45,830 nt of DNA, from the NCBI GenBank assembly GCA_015056105.1, contig SVGX01000006.1, forward strand, positions 1 through 45,830. Direction: 5' to 3'. The notes beneath the pieces were generated by a model. It worked only from the letters and a program-made list of their open reading frames with translations, was not told the DNA's origin and did not search any database. The position numbers and the translations under genes were made by a program. Positions 24,686 to 34,063 of this stretch are shown here, in pieces. Numbering within the stretch: the first letter of the stretch is position 1; each line of letters starts with the position of its first letter. This DNA is from Clostridiales bacterium (GTDB lineage: Bacteria > Bacillota > Clostridia > Christensenellales > CAG-138).

Positions 24686-25603
24686 TTAGAAAATGCCAAG
24701 ATACAGCCGCTTCGACAGCAGTTCAAGAGCATGGATGCCGGCGATGCTGTTGCCCTTCTCATTGAGGGCGGGGGAATAAATGCCGATGCCGAGGCGCGTG
24801 GGCACCACCGCCATAATGCCGCCGCCGACGCCGCTCTTCGCAGGCACGCCGACCCGGAGCGCAAACTCGCCGCTGCCGTCATACATGCCGCAGGTAACGA
24901 GGACGGCGTTGACAAAGCGGGCAAACTCCGAGGGGAAAAGCCGCGTTTCGGACCTTACGGTCTTGCCCCGGTTTGCAAGTACAAAGCCGATATGGGCAAG
25001 ATCCCTGCTGCAGATGCGGATGGAACAGGCACGGAAATAGCAATCGAGCACATCTTCCACATCGTCCTCCAAAAGGCCGTGGGCCTTGAGAAGGTATGCA
25101 AGGGCGCGGTTCTTGAAGCCGTGGGTCTTTTCGCTGCGGTATACCGCTTCGTCCACATCGATATTCGGGTTATCCGCCAGCTTTCTTGTGAGATCAAGAA
25201 GCCTTTCGAAGCGTTCCACATAGTCCTTGCCTCTGATCAGGGAGCAGATCACGATAGCACCCGCATTGACCATGGGATTAAAATGCTCCGAAACAAGGGA
25301 TTTATCTGAAACGTTGATGGCGTCGAAGGGCTTGCCGGTGGCTTCCACGCCGATATGGCGGCGCACTTCCTCCGTACCGTTGTCCATCAGCGCAAGAAGC
25401 AGCAGCACCGGTTTGATAATGCTCTGCACGGTGAAAGGCTTCATATAATCGCCCGCGCAGTAATGGCTGCCGTCGCTGCTCAATACATAAATGCCGAAAT
25501 CGTTCGGATCCTGCTTGGCAAGCTCCGGGATATAGGTAGCCACAGAACCTTTTTGAATATCCGGTCTGCATTCCGCAATGATCTGTTCCAGCAATTCTAC
25601 CAT
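24686..25603 (-). CDS. glsA: Glutaminase A
   Basis: Hydrolyses glutamine to glutamate and ammonia in the cytoplasm. 305 residues, the family length. It has the serine-dependent beta-lactamase-like fold: FTVQSIIKPV carries the Ser/Lys pair (near residue 61-64), HFNPMVNAGAI the substrate asparagine region, SEKTHGFKNRALAYLL and CYFRACSIRI central helices, and GVPAKSGVGGGIMAVVP the conserved C-terminal turn. The ATG has AAGGAG 8 bases before it. Monocistronic, with a putative extended -10 promoter upstream and a shared terminator downstream. Confidence 0.95.
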   Translation of the reverse strand: MVELLEQIIAECRPDIQKGSVATYIPELAKQDPNDFGIYVLSSDGSHYCAGDYMKPFTVQSIIKPVLLLLALMDNGTEEVRRHIGVEATGKPFDAINVSDKSLVSEHFNPMVNAGAIVICSLIRGKDYVERFERLLDLTRKLADNPNIDVDEAVYRSEKTHGFKNRALAYLLKAHGLLEDDVEDVLDCYFRACSIRICSRDLAHIGFVLANRGKTVRSETRLFPSEFARFVNAVLVTCGMYDGSGEFALRVGVPAKSGVGGGIMAVVPTRLGIGIYSPALNEKGNSIAGIHALELLSKRLYLGIF

Positions 25604-25653
25604 CGTATTATCTCCTTAAAGCTGAACAAGCAGCGTTTATCTTCAACGGAATC

Positions 25654-25682
25654 ATTCTAACACAATGTAAACGAAATGAACA
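25654..25682 (-). promoter_or_regulatory. Putative glsA promoter
   Basis: Minus strand TGTTCA (25677-25682), 17 bases, TAGAAT (25654-25659) preceded by TG plus one base. The leader would be about 45 bases. Confidence 0.55.
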
Positions 25683-25717
25683 GGGGAAGTGCGGACACAA
25701 ACCACCGGCAAACTGTA

Positions 25718-25754
25718 TAAAAAAACACGGCACAGCCGATCCGGCTGTACCGTG
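25718..25754 (-). terminator. Terminator of the ribosomal protein block, after rplQ
   Basis: Minus strand CACGGTACAGCCG / CGGCTGTGCCGTG (one G-U or mismatch) with a 3-base loop, followed by seven T residues, 18 bases after rplQ. Confidence 0.95.
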
Positions 25755-25771
25755 TAAAGGTGTTTGATCTG

Positions 25772-26263
25772 TTAGATCAGCTCAACAAGAGCCATTTCCG
25801 CAGCGTCACCGCGGCGGGGGCCGAGCTTCAGAACGCGGATGTAACCGCCGTTGCGGCCATCATACTTGGGCGCGATCTCACGGAAGAGCTTTTCCACGAC
25901 GGGATGGGGCATTTCCTTGCTGCGCTTGGCGTACTCGGTCTTGGTCTCCTTCTCGTTGCGGGGCAGGGGCATGTCATAGAGGTAGGACATGATCTGCCTG
26001 CGGGCATGGAGCTTGGAGGGCAGATCGTTGACCTTTTCGACCTTGACGATCTGCTGCTTGTCGTTGCGGGTTTCCTTCTCGACGGTGACGGTGTTCTTAT
26101 ATTCTTTCACAGCGAGGGTGATCAGCTTCTCGGCGATGGGACGGATCTCCTTCGCACGGGCTTCGGTGGTAACGATCTTGCCGTTCCAAAGAAGCGCAGT
26201 GGTGAGGTTCCTGAGCATAGCGTCGCGCTGGTCGCTCGCCTTACCAAGTTTACGGTTAGGCAT
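25772..26263 (-). CDS. rplQ: 50S ribosomal protein L17, with two internal insertions
   Basis: Large-subunit protein near the tunnel exit. 163 residues against about 120 in Bacillus. The core is plain ([61 protein letters not shown]). Two charged insertions are present: about 29 residues after LITLA ([20 protein letters not shown] onward) and about a dozen after MSYL ([15 protein letters not shown]). Last gene of the block, 17 bases after rpoA. Start ATG follows AAGGAGGAAG. Confidence 0.97.
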   Translation of the reverse strand: MPNRKLGKASDQRDAMLRNLTTALLWNGKIVTTEARAKEIRPIAEKLITLAVKEYKNTVTVEKETRNDKQQIVKVEKVNDLPSKLHARRQIMSYLYDMPLPRNEKETKTEYAKRSKEMPHPVVEKLFREIAPKYDGRNGGYIRVLKLGPRRGDAAEMALVELI

Positions 26264-26280
26264 TGAAACTTCCTCCTTAA

Positions 26281-27222
26281 TTAGTCTTCGTTATGCCGAA
26301 GGGAAAGGCCCAGGCCAACCAGCTTCTGCTGGACTTCCTCAAGCGACTTGCGGCCGAGGTTGCGGACCTTCATCATTTCTTCCTCGTTGCGCATGACCAA
26401 TTCCTCTACGGTATTGATGCCGGCGCGCTTGAGGCAATTGTAGGAACGGACGGAAAGGTCGAGCTCTTCGATGGTCATCTCCAGGATCTTTTCCTTCTTG
26501 TCCTCTTCCTTTTCCACCATGATCTCCACGCCCTGCACATGCTCGGTGAGGTTGATGAACAGCATCAGGTGCTCCGTGAGGATCTTCGCCGCAAGGCTTA
26601 CCGCCTCGTCCGGCTTGATGCTGCCATCGGTCCAAACCTCAAGGGTAAGCATGTCGTAGTCAGTGATCTGACCGACGCGGGTGTCTTCCACGCGGAAGTT
26701 GACCTTGCGGATCGGGGTGAAGATGGAATCTACCGCGATCTGGCCGATGGGCATATCCGGCTTCTTATTTTTGTCGGCGGAAACATAGCCGCGGCCGCGC
26801 TCGAGGACGATCTCCATATAGAGCCTGGCGTTGGGGCCAAGGGTGGCAATGTGAAGATCGGGGTTGACGATCTCAACATCCGCATCGGCGATAATGTCGC
26901 CGGCCTTGACTTCGCACTCGCCACTGGCGTCGATGATGACCTTTTTCGCGCCTTCACTGTGAAGCTTGCACACAAGCTCCTTGATGTTGAGCACGATCTC
27001 GGTTACGTCTTCCTTGACGCCTTCCACAGTCGAAAACTCATGCAGTACGCCATCGATCTTGATGGACGAAGCCGCCACACCGGGCAGAGAGGACAGCAGC
27101 ACCCTGCGAAGGGAGTTGCCCAGCGTCGTGCCAAAACCGCGCTCCAGCGGTTCGACGACGAACTTGCCGTAATCCTCGGTAAGCTCTACGCACTCGATTT
27201 TCGGTCTTTCGATTTCTATCAT
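26281..27222 (-). CDS. rpoA: DNA-directed RNA polymerase subunit alpha
   Basis: Dimerises to start RNA polymerase assembly and contacts activators and UP elements. 313 residues. The N-terminal domain includes [21 protein letters not shown] (assembly, near residue 35) and [10 protein letters not shown]; after an acidic linker [13 protein letters not shown] comes the C-terminal domain with [20 protein letters not shown] and [15 protein letters not shown], which holds the DNA-binding helix-hairpin-helix. The site before the ATG is GAGGGG. Placed between rpsD and rplQ as in the alpha operon. Confidence 0.99.
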   Translation of the reverse strand: MIEIERPKIECVELTEDYGKFVVEPLERGFGTTLGNSLRRVLLSSLPGVAASSIKIDGVLHEFSTVEGVKEDVTEIVLNIKELVCKLHSEGAKKVIIDASGECEVKAGDIIADADVEIVNPDLHIATLGPNARLYMEIVLERGRGYVSADKNKKPDMPIGQIAVDSIFTPIRKVNFRVEDTRVGQITDYDMLTLEVWTDGSIKPDEAVSLAAKILTEHLMLFINLTEHVQGVEIMVEKEEDKKEKILEMTIEELDLSVRSYNCLKRAGINTVEELVMRNEEEMMKVRNLGRKSLEEVQQKLVGLGLSLRHNED

Positions 27223-27281
27223 TCTCTTTTCCCCTCTCTTGATTTCTGGTCAGTCGATAAGGGCAATGGGGCGACTTATGA

Positions 27282-27911
27282 TTACCTGGAGTAGAACTCG
27301 ACGATGAGATGCTCCTCGATGGTGAGGTCGATATCGTCGCGCTGCGGCATGGCAGCGATCTTACCGGTAAGATTGTCGGCATCAAGCTCGAGCCACTTGG
27401 GAACGGGCTTGCTTGCACCCTGCTCGCGAAGGTCCTTAAGCTGCTGCATATCGCGGCTGCGTTCCTTCACGGTGATGACCTGCCCGGGCTTCACAATGTA
27501 GGAAGCAATGTCGACCTTCTTGCCATCCACGAGGATGTGGCCATGGTTGACCAGCTGGCGGGCCATGGGACGGCTGGGAGCCAGCGCGAGACGGTACACA
27601 ACGTTATCAAGCCTGCGCTCGAGAAGGGTGAGCATGTTCTCACCGGTCACGCCGCGCATGTTGCTGGCCATGTCGTAATACTTGCGGAACTGGGACTCGC
27701 TGACGCCATAGGCGCGGCGGCACTTCTGCTTTTCACGAAGCTGCATGCCGTATTCGCTCTGCTTCCTCTGCCTTGCCTGGCCATGCTGTCCCGGAGGGGT
27801 GTGACGCTTCACAACCGCGCACTTGGCGGTGTAGCAACGGTCGCCCTTGAGGAAAAGCTTGGTGCCTTCCCTGCGGCACTGCCTGCAAACGGAATCCGTA
27901 TATCTTGCCAT
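27282..27911 (-). CDS. rpsD: 30S ribosomal protein S4, zinc-binding form
   Basis: Primary 16S rRNA binder that nucleates the 30S body. 209 residues from [20 protein letters not shown] ... CYTAKC in the first 35 residues is a zinc site seen in the C+ form of S4. The S4 RNA-binding fold ([35 protein letters not shown]) is complete. The ATG at 27911 with AAGGAGG is preferred to one 45 bases upstream inside rpsK. In E. coli S4 represses the alpha operon through a leader before rpsM, which matters for the structured leader found here. Confidence 0.98.
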   Translation of the reverse strand: MARYTDSVCRQCRREGTKLFLKGDRCYTAKCAVVKRHTPPGQHGQARQRKQSEYGMQLREKQKCRRAYGVSESQFRKYYDMASNMRGVTGENMLTLLERRLDNVVYRLALAPSRPMARQLVNHGHILVDGKKVDIASYIVKPGQVITVKERSRDMQQLKDLREQGASKPVPKWLELDADNLTGKIAAMPQRDDIDLTIEEHLIVEFYSR

Positions 27912-27925
27912 TGTCGTTTGCCTCC

Positions 27926-28333
27926 TTAAACTCTTCTGCGCTTGGGCGGGCGGCATCCGTTATGGGGGATGGGCGTCACGTCCTTGATCATGTTGACTTC
28001 AAGACCCGCAGTCTGAAGTGCACGGATAGCGGCTTCACGGCCGGAGCCGGGGCCCTTTACATAAACCTCAACGGTGCGCAGGCCATGCTCCATAGCCGCC
28101 CTTGCAGCGGTCTCGGAAGCCATCTGGGCTGCGAACGGGGTGCTCTTCCTGCTGCCGCGGAAGCCGAGGCCGCCGGCGGAAGCCCAGGAAAGGGCGTTGC
28201 CCTGGAGGTCAGTGATGGTAACCATGGTGTTGTTGAAGGAGGAACGGATATGCACCGCGCCACGCTCGATATTCTTCTTTTCACGGCGCTTGCGGGTACC
28301 GGCCTTCTTGACTTTGCCTTTTGCTGCTGCCAT
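27926..28333 (-). CDS. rpsK: 30S ribosomal protein S11
   Basis: Platform protein of the small subunit, near the mRNA exit. 135 residues, basic N-terminal tail ([19 protein letters not shown]), then [20 protein letters not shown] and the conserved end [18 protein letters not shown]. It starts 15 bases after the rpsM stop with GGGAGGAG upstream, and is followed 14 bases later by rpsD. Confidence 0.98.
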   Translation of the reverse strand: MAAAKGKVKKAGTRKRREKKNIERGAVHIRSSFNNTMVTITDLQGNALSWASAGGLGFRGSRKSTPFAAQMASETAARAAMEHGLRTVEVYVKGPGSGREAAIRALQTAGLEVNMIKDVTPIPHNGCRPPKRRRV

Positions 28334-28348
28334 TTTACGTCTCCTCCC

Positions 28349-28717
28349 TTACTTCTTTCTGCCGCCCACGGTGCGTTTCGGACCCTTGCGGGTGCGGGCG
28401 TTCTGCTTGGTGCTCTGACCGCGGACCGGCAGGCCCTTGCGGTGACGCACGCCGCGATAGCAGCCGATCTCGATGAGGCGCTTGATGTTCATGGAAGTTT
28501 CACGCCTGAGGTCGCCTTCTACCTTAAGGTTGTGATCGATGTAGTCCCTGAGTTTTGAGACGTCGCCCTCGGACAGATCGCGTACGCGGATGTCGGGGTC
28601 AACGCCGGTGGCTGCCAGAATGTCGGTCGCGGTCTTGCGGCCGATACCGTAGATGTAGGTAAGGCCGATTTCGACCCGCTTGTCTCTGGGCAGGTCCACG
28701 CCAGCAATACGTGCCAT
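28349..28717 (-). CDS. rpsM: 30S ribosomal protein S13
   Basis: Head protein contacting the P-site tRNA and the B1 bridges. 122 residues: [20 protein letters not shown] at the start, a helix-two-turn-helix in the middle ([14 protein letters not shown]), [20 protein letters not shown] and a basic tail [12 protein letters not shown]. It is the first gene after a 372-base gap containing its own promoter and a four-hairpin leader, so it probably begins a separately controlled segment. Binding site GGAGG, 9 bases before ATG. Confidence 0.98.
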   Translation of the reverse strand: MARIAGVDLPRDKRVEIGLTYIYGIGRKTATDILAATGVDPDIRVRDLSEGDVSKLRDYIDHNLKVEGDLRRETSMNIKRLIEIGCYRGVRHRKGLPVRGQSTKQNARTRKGPKRTVGGRKK

Positions 28718-28912
28718 AAAGTTTACCTCCGAAAAATTTGGTATGGGTTTGTTCCTGCCGGTTCCACGGAAAACCGTGGCAGCCGCACCGGCAAGTGGTT
28801 TCCTCTATTAGAACTCCGCTCCGTTTTTTCCCGAAAAAGGGAACGAAGCAGATTTCTAATATGTCATCCAGCTCTCACTGGCTGACGAAGTCTGGGAAAG
28901 GCAGACTCGAAA
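28718..28912 (-). promoter_or_regulatory. Structured 5' leader of rpsM, candidate autoregulatory RNA
   Basis: On the minus strand, between promoter and rpsM, four hairpins can be drawn. H1 28889-28907 (AGTCTG/CAGACT). H2 28863-28886 (GTCA+CCAG / CTGG+TGAC with a 1x1 internal loop). H3 28807-28860, a long arm: ATTAGAA/TTCTAAT, then an 11-bp helix with G-U pairs (TCTGCTTCGTT with AACGGAGCGGA), then CCC/GGG. H4 28756-28793 (TGCCGGT/ACCGGCA enclosing CCACGG/CCGTGG). An alternative long-range pairing CTGCC (28897 side) with GGCAG (28755 side) would compete with H1 and H4. No U-tract terminator follows. It does not match a leader class I can name. Confidence 0.6.
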
Positions 28913-28918
28913 CAATTT

Positions 28919-28948
28919 ATTGTACCATTATTTTTGCCATTTTTGCAA
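28919..28948 (-). promoter_or_regulatory. Promoter upstream of rpsM
   Basis: Minus strand TTGCAA (28943-28948), 18 bases, TACAAT (28919-28924) preceded by TG plus one base, giving an extended -10. Transcription from here would yield a leader of about 195 bases. Confidence 0.65.
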
Positions 28949-28950
28949 TA

Positions 28951-29071
28951 GGTTTTTCCCATTTTATTGGGAAAAAACCAACTTTTTTGCGGCATTTTTC
29001 GGTACATTCCGCCCGCTGCCGAAAAAACGGCAGACAGGCAAACGCGCGCATGGCGTTTTTCGCCCTGCGCG
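28951..29071 (-). other. Cluster of inverted repeats after rpmJ, possible terminator or processing region
   Basis: Three hairpins lie between the rpmJ stop and the rpsM promoter: 29045-29071 (CGCGCA/TGCGCG plus GGCG/CGCC), 29016-29033 (CTGCCG with six T residues, CGGCAG) and 28951-28979 (GGTTTTTTCCCA / TGGGAAAAACC). None has a classical stem followed by a T run on the minus strand, so readthrough into rpsM is possible. No gene is present in this gap. Confidence 0.5.
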
Positions 29072-29090
29072 TTGCGTCCGCTCTGGGGGA

Positions 29091-29445
<355 letters not shown>

Positions 29446-29456
29446 GTTATCCCTCC

Positions 29457-29735
29457 TTAAATCTTTTCGGTGTCATGGTCCCGGGCAAGCGCTTTTCTGA
29501 GCGCAGCATCCGCCGTGTTGCCCGGTGCTGCAAGCATCGCTTCCATGTTTTCCACACAAGCGCGTTCAAAGCTCAAATGTTTGAGTTTCTTTTTCTTGGG
29601 CTTGGCGGCCTTGTGGGTCTCGCCATCTGCGATACGCACATGCGCATCATCTTCAATGGCAACCACAAGGAACCGTCTGCCTTTATCGCGCCCCGCCTTG
29701 GAGAGCACGATCCTGCCCAACAGTTTGTCGGTCAT
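29457..29735 (-). CDS. KOW-domain RNA-binding protein (L14e-like)
   Basis: 92 residues from [20 protein letters not shown], which is a KOW motif. A second strand pair ([18 protein letters not shown]) and a Lys-rich stretch [15 protein letters not shown] follow, then a less conserved helical tail. Proteins of this size and fold sit between map and infA in many Firmicutes and are thought to bind ribosomal RNA; the exact role is not known. The ATG at 29735 has AAGGAGG 7 bases upstream, while a longer frame starts inside map without a site. Confidence 0.88.
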   Translation of the reverse strand: MTDKLLGRIVLSKAGRDKGRRFLVVAIEDDAHVRIADGETHKAAKPKKKKLKHLSFERACVENMEAMLAAPGNTADAALRKALARDHDTEKI

Positions 29736-29745
29736 CGCTGCCTCC

Positions 29746-30507
29746 TTACAGGGTGAGAAGCACCGGTTCGCCATCGGTGATGGCCACCGTGTTCTCATAG
29801 TGTGCGCTGGGCTTGCCGTCCCGTGTTTCGATCGTCCAGCCATCGCTGAGCTGGACCACTTCCCACGTTCCCATATTGATCATGGGTTCGATGGCGATCA
29901 CCATGCCGGGAACGAGCCTTGCGCCGCGTCCGAACCGCCTGTCGGCAAAGTTCGGCACATCCGGCGCTTCGTGCATATCGCGGCCGATGCCGTGCCCGAT
30001 CAGATCGCGCACCACACCGTACCCGTGTGCTTCCGCGTGTTTTTGTACTGCCGCGCCGATATCGGAAATATGATATCCCGCTTTGCAGAACTGCAGTGCT
30101 TCAAAGAAGCATTCACGCGTGACTTCAACAAGCTTTTTCTTCTCTTCGGATACCTTGCCGATAAGAAGCGTGCGCGCTGCGTCCCCATGGAAGCCGTTGA
30201 GCTTTGCGCCCACATCGATGCTCAGGATGTCGCCATCGCAGAGCTTATACTTCCCGGGGATGCCGTGCACGACCTGCTGGTTGACGGAAGCACAGATGCT
30301 TTTCGGATAGCCCATGTACCCCAGGAAGGAAGGGTATGCGCCCTTGCTCCTGATGTAATCCTCGGCGATCCTGTCGAGCTCATCCGTGGTCATTCCGACC
30401 GCTGCTTTTTCGCTGAGCAGCTCCAGCGTTTCTTTTACGATGCTTCCCGCAGCTTTCATCTTTTCGATGTCAGCTGCGTTTTTGATCGTGATGCGTCCGC
30501 TGCTCAT
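29746..30507 (-). CDS. map: Methionine aminopeptidase, type I
   Basis: Removes the initiator methionine from new proteins. 253 residues, no zinc-finger extension. All five metal ligands are visible: Asp in ILSIDVGAKL, Asp in FHGDAARTL, His in IGHGIGRDMHE, Glu in IAIEPMIN and Glu in AHYENTVAIT. His in VNQQVVHGIP is the substrate-side histidine. The ATG overlaps the adk stop (ATGA), the standard adk-map pairing. Confidence 0.98.
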   Translation of the reverse strand: MSSGRITIKNAADIEKMKAAGSIVKETLELLSEKAAVGMTTDELDRIAEDYIRSKGAYPSFLGYMGYPKSICASVNQQVVHGIPGKYKLCDGDILSIDVGAKLNGFHGDAARTLLIGKVSEEKKKLVEVTRECFFEALQFCKAGYHISDIGAAVQKHAEAHGYGVVRDLIGHGIGRDMHEAPDVPNFADRRFGRGARLVPGMVIAIEPMINMGTWEVVQLSDGWTIETRDGKPSAHYENTVAITDGEPVLLTL

Positions 30508-31130
30508 ACCAGTTTCTCCGTTAGGGCGAGGATATCAGCAGTCACTTCTGCCGGGGTCTCGTCCCCGTTCACAGTTTGAAGCTTGCCCATTTTCTCATAG
30601 TAAGCAATGAGGGGCTGTGTAAGCCGTTCATACACAAGGATGCGGTTTTTGACCGTTTCCGGTTTATCGTCATCCCGGATGAACAGCTTGGCGCCGCACC
30701 GTTCGCAGGTGTTACCTGCATAGGTGGAGGTATGATACCCAACGCCGCAGCCGGAGCACATGCGCCGCCCACCGATTCGATCGATCAGCCGCGCAGCAGG
30801 CACATCAATGTTGATGACCATGTCAATGTCCGAAATGTGTTGGAACGCATCCGCCTGGGCCACTGTGCGGGGAAAACCGTCCAGCAAAAAGCCCTTTGCG
30901 CAATCCTGCGCATGGATGCGGTGTTCGACCATGCCGATGATGACTTCGTCCGGAACCAGCTCGCCTTTTTCGATATAGTCCTTGGCTTCCATACCAAGCT
31001 CAGTGCCTTCGCGGATCTCGCCGCGCAGCATTTCGCCGGTGGAAATATGAGCAATACCGTGGTATCCGCAAACTTTATCCGCCTGGGTGCCTTTTCCGGC
31101 ACCCGGCGGTCCTAAGAAGATCAACTTCAT
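30504..31130 (-). CDS. adk: Adenylate kinase with zinc-binding LID
   Basis: Balances AMP, ADP and ATP. 208 residues. P-loop GPPGAGKGTQ (7-16), AMP-binding HISTGEMLR and GFLLDGFPRT, and a LID with CSGCGVGYH ... CERCGAKL, the four-cysteine zinc motif of Gram-positive enzymes. RDDDKPETVKNRILVY follows as expected. A little shorter than the 214-218 usual for long-form enzymes. It starts 13 bases after secY with no overlap. Confidence 0.98.
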   Translation of the reverse strand: MKLIFLGPPGAGKGTQADKVCGYHGIAHISTGEMLRGEIREGTELGMEAKDYIEKGELVPDEVIIGMVEHRIHAQDCAKGFLLDGFPRTVAQADAFQHISDIDMVINIDVPAARLIDRIGGRRMCSGCGVGYHTSTYAGNTCERCGAKLFIRDDDKPETVKNRILVYERLTQPLIAYYEKMGKLQTVNGDETPAEVTADILALTEKLV

Positions 31131-31143
31131 ACGGCGTTCCTCA

Positions 31144-32508
31144 TTAGCCGAGGAATCCCTTATAGTGGCGCATCAGCATCATGGATTCAAGCTGTGCGCT
31201 GGTTTCAAGCGCAACGCTGACCATGATGAGCAGGCTCGTGGGGCCGAACGCAGAGGTAAGGCCGAACGCGTCGAGCACCGCCGTGGGGACGATCGCGATC
31301 ACCATCAGGAAGAACGCGCCGAAAAGAGTCAGACGGTTGCTGATCTTTGCGAGATGCTCGCCGGTGGGGCGACCGGGGCGGATGCCCGGGATGAAGCCGC
31401 CGTTCTGCTGCAGGTTCTTGCTGATCTCAACAGGGTTGAAGGAGATCGTGGTGTAGAAGTACGCAAATGCCACGATGAGCAGCGCGTACACGATGTAGTA
31501 AACAACAGTTCCGGATGCAAGATACTGCATATAGAACTTGGTGAACCAGCCGACGCTCTCGATGTTGGTGGTAGGATCCTGGAGGAACTGCTGCATCAGG
31601 GTAAGACCGTCAGCATCAGCGATCTGCAGGATCATGGTGGGCACCTGGATGATCGTCATGGCGAAAATGAGGGGCATAACGCCGTTTGCATTCGCCTTGA
31701 GCGGGATGTGGGTGCTCTGACCGCCATACATCTTGCGGCCAACCACGCGCTTTGCATACTGCACCGGGATGCGGCGCTCCGCCTTATCCACAAGGGTAAC
31801 GCCCGTGATGAGCACGAGGACGATCACCAGAAGGATGGGGAGGATCCACCAGGCAAAGTTGGTGCCGGTAGCAGGGTTGGGGTTAAATACGCCGCCCACA
31901 TACTGAATGACAGTGGTGGGAACGCTGGAGCAGATGGAGGTGAAGATGATGAAGGAAGTGCCGTTGCCGACGCCCTTCTCCGTGATCCTTTCACCAAGCC
32001 ATACGAGGAACGCAGTACCGGCGGTACAAATGACGCCGATGCTTGCATAGGTGAAGAAGTTGGGGTTGTCAAGCAGATACATGGTGGTACCGTTTACCGG
32101 CACGCCAACGCTCTGCAGGCTCGCTACGATACCGATGCTCTGTACAAGAGCAAGGCCGATACCGACATAGCGGGTGATCTTCTCGATCTTCGTGCGGCCG
32201 TCTTCCTCCTTGGAGATGCGCTCCAGGGCGGGGATGGCGATGCAGAGAAGCTGGATGATGATCGAACCCGTGATGTAGGGCGAGATACCCATTGCGAAGA
32301 TACTGAACTGACTCAGCGCGCTGCCCGAGAAGATGCTCAGGAAGCCAAGTGCGTCATATTGGCCGATTAGGCTTGCCATGACCTCGCTGTTGACGCCGGG
32401 CACGGGGATGAAGGAACCGAACCTGTAGATCACGACCAGAAGGAGCGTGTACAGCATCTTGGTCCGGAGATCCTTGATCTTCCATGCGTTGATAAGGGTC
32501 TTAAACAT
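31144..32508 (-). CDS. secY: Protein translocase subunit SecY
   Basis: Central channel of the Sec translocon; 454 residues, ten membrane segments. Recognisable parts: RIPVPGV-like FIPVPGVNSE, SALSQFSIFAMGISPYITGS (plug and TM2), ERITEKGVGNGTSFIIF (TM5), the cytosolic loop VDKAERRIPVQYAKRVVGRK, and FNPVEISKNLQQNGGFIPGI with RPGRPTGEHL (the ribosome- and SecA-contacting loop). Its ATG shares one base with the rplO stop (TGATG), coupling it to the spc operon. Confidence 0.99.
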   Translation of the reverse strand: MFKTLINAWKIKDLRTKMLYTLLLVVIYRFGSFIPVPGVNSEVMASLIGQYDALGFLSIFSGSALSQFSIFAMGISPYITGSIIIQLLCIAIPALERISKEEDGRTKIEKITRYVGIGLALVQSIGIVASLQSVGVPVNGTTMYLLDNPNFFTYASIGVICTAGTAFLVWLGERITEKGVGNGTSFIIFTSICSSVPTTVIQYVGGVFNPNPATGTNFAWWILPILLVIVLVLITGVTLVDKAERRIPVQYAKRVVGRKMYGGQSTHIPLKANANGVMPLIFAMTIIQVPTMILQIADADGLTLMQQFLQDPTTNIESVGWFTKFYMQYLASGTVVYYIVYALLIVAFAYFYTTISFNPVEISKNLQQNGGFIPGIRPGRPTGEHLAKISNRLTLFGAFFLMVIAIVPTAVLDAFGLTSAFGPTSLLIMVSVALETSAQLESMMLMRHYKGFLG

Positions 32509-32948
32509 CAGACCACCTCAACAGTTCCGCCCGCGGCCTCGATGGCTTTTTGGGCTGTCTCCGAAAACTTCGCAGCCTTCACATCCAAACGCTTGGTGAG
32601 CTCGCCGCGGCCCAAAACCTTGAGCCCGTCCTTCTCGATTTTGCTGATGATACCCATTTCCTTGAGGAGCTCCGCGGTAACGGTGGTGCCATCCTCGAGA
32701 CGGTTGAGGGTTTCAACGTTAACGATGGTGTATTCCTTTGCAAAAATGTTGGTGAAGCCGCGCTTGGGCAGACGGCGTGCAAGGGGCATCTGGCCGCCTT
32801 CAAAGCCGTTCTTCTTGCTGCCGCTGCGGGCCTTCTGACCCTTGTGACCCTTTGCAGAGGTTTTGCCCAGACCGGAACCGGTACCACGGCCAACGCGCTT
32901 TTTGCTCTGGGTGGAGCCGGCTACGGGCTTTAACTCATGTAATTTCAT
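32508..32948 (-). CDS. rplO: 50S ribosomal protein L15
   Basis: Late-assembling large-subunit protein. 146 residues with the long Gly/Lys/Arg-rich N-terminal arm ([40 protein letters not shown]) and a globular end including [20 protein letters not shown]. One-base overlap with secY; 15 bases after rpmD. GGAGG precedes the ATG. Confidence 0.98.
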   Translation of the reverse strand: MKLHELKPVAGSTQSKKRVGRGTGSGLGKTSAKGHKGQKARSGSKKNGFEGGQMPLARRLPKRGFTNIFAKEYTIVNVETLNRLEDGTTVTAELLKEMGIISKIEKDGLKVLGRGELTKRLDVKAAKFSETAQKAIEAAGGTVEVV

Positions 32949-32963
32949 GCTGCTACCTCCGAA

Positions 32964-33143
32964 TTAGACTTCTTCGACCTTGACCAGGTGCTTTACCTTG
33001 AAGATCATGCCGCGGATAGCCGCGTTGTCGGGCTTCACCACGGTGCTGTTGGTCTTCTTGAGACCCAGCGCCTTCACGGTCGCCTGCTGATCCTTCAGGG
33101 CGCCGATGGTGCTCTTCACGAGCGTGATTTTAAGATTAGCCAT
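32964..33143 (-). CDS. rpmD: 50S ribosomal protein L30
   Basis: 59 residues: [36 protein letters not shown] and a terminal [12 protein letters not shown], the normal L30 fold and length. AGGAGGG lies 8 bases before the ATG. Small enough to be missed by length filters; it fills the rpsE-rplO gap exactly. Confidence 0.96.
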   Translation of the reverse strand: MANLKITLVKSTIGALKDQQATVKALGLKKTNSTVVKPDNAAIRGMIFKVKHLVKVEEV

Positions 33144-33157
33144 TTGCTTCCCTCCTG

Positions 33158-33661
33158 TTAGCCGAGAATCTCTTCAACGGTCTTGCCGCGGAGCTTCGCG
33201 ATCTGCTCGGCCGTCCTGAGCTGGGTGAGACCTTCGATGGTGGCCTTCACGCAGTTGGCGGGGTTGTTGGAGCCGTAGCTCTTGGTGCGGATATCCTTGA
33301 TGCCGACCATCTCAAGCACTGCACGGGCGGGGCCGCCGGCGATAACACCGGTACCGGGCTCGGCGGGAAGCATGCGGACATGGCCCTTGCCGAACTTGCC
33401 TTCCACAGCGTGGGGGATCGTGGTGCCTACGAGCGGGACCTCGACGAGATGACGCTTCGCATCTTCGATGCCCTTGCGGACGGCTTCCGGAATTTCAGCA
33501 GCCTTGCCGAGGCCAACGCCAACGTGGCCGTTTTCATCACCGACTACCATGAGCGCGGTGAAGCGGAAGTTCTTGCTGCCCTTGGTAACCTTGGCAACAC
33601 GGTTGATGTATACAAGCCTTTCCTTGAGTTCCATGGTGGTTGCGTCAGTACGTTTCTGCAT
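33158..33661 (-). CDS. rpsE: 30S ribosomal protein S5
   Basis: Decoding-fidelity protein at the mRNA entrance. 167 residues: double-stranded RNA-binding fold with [20 protein letters not shown] and [20 protein letters not shown], then [20 protein letters not shown] and the alpha/beta half with [16 protein letters not shown]. Start at 33661 after AAGGAGG; the second Met (residue 10) is possible but spaced too far. Confidence 0.98.
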   Translation of the reverse strand: MQKRTDATTMELKERLVYINRVAKVTKGSKNFRFTALMVVGDENGHVGVGLGKAAEIPEAVRKGIEDAKRHLVEVPLVGTTIPHAVEGKFGKGHVRMLPAEPGTGVIAGGPARAVLEMVGIKDIRTKSYGSNNPANCVKATIEGLTQLRTAEQIAKLRGKTVEEILG

Positions 33662-33672
33662 GTGTTACCTCC

Positions 33673-34041
33673 TTAGAATTCCAGGCCGGCTTTACGGGCG
33701 CCTTCAGCCACTTCCGCAACACGGCCGGTGTAAAGGTAACCGCCGCGGTCGAAAACAACTTCCTTCACGCCCTTATCCAGCGCACGGCGGGCAACAACTT
33801 CGCCCACCAGGTTGGCAGCTTCCTTCTTGGTCTTGCCTTCAAGCTGCGCCTTGACTTCGGCATCCAGGGTGGAGGCGGAAGCAAGGGTATGACCGACGAC
33901 ATCGTCGATGACCTGCGCATAAATGTGGTTCAGGCTGCGGTAAACGTTAAGCCTCGGACGCGCTGCGGTGCCATTGATGTGGCGGCGGGTGCGGCCATGA
34001 CGCTTTTTGCGCACAGAATTTTTATCTACCTTAGAAATCAT
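33673..34041 (-). CDS. rplR: 50S ribosomal protein L18
   Basis: Binds 5S rRNA with L5. 122 residues: basic head [20 protein letters not shown], then [20 protein letters not shown] and the conserved [20 protein letters not shown] near the end. Set 11 bases before rpsE and 22 after rplF. Confidence 0.98.
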   Translation of the reverse strand: MISKVDKNSVRKKRHGRTRRHINGTAARPRLNVYRSLNHIYAQVIDDVVGHTLASASTLDAEVKAQLEGKTKKEAANLVGEVVARRALDKGVKEVVFDRGGYLYTGRVAEVAEGARKAGLEF

Positions 34042-34063
34042 ATTTCCACTCCTTCTCTACGCA

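Noticed and set aside
28718..28912. T-box riboswitch before rpsM
   Set aside because: A UGGAACCG-like string is present, but there is no antiterminator/terminator pair, no recognisable stem I specifier region, and the downstream gene is not an aminoacyl-tRNA synthetase or amino acid gene.
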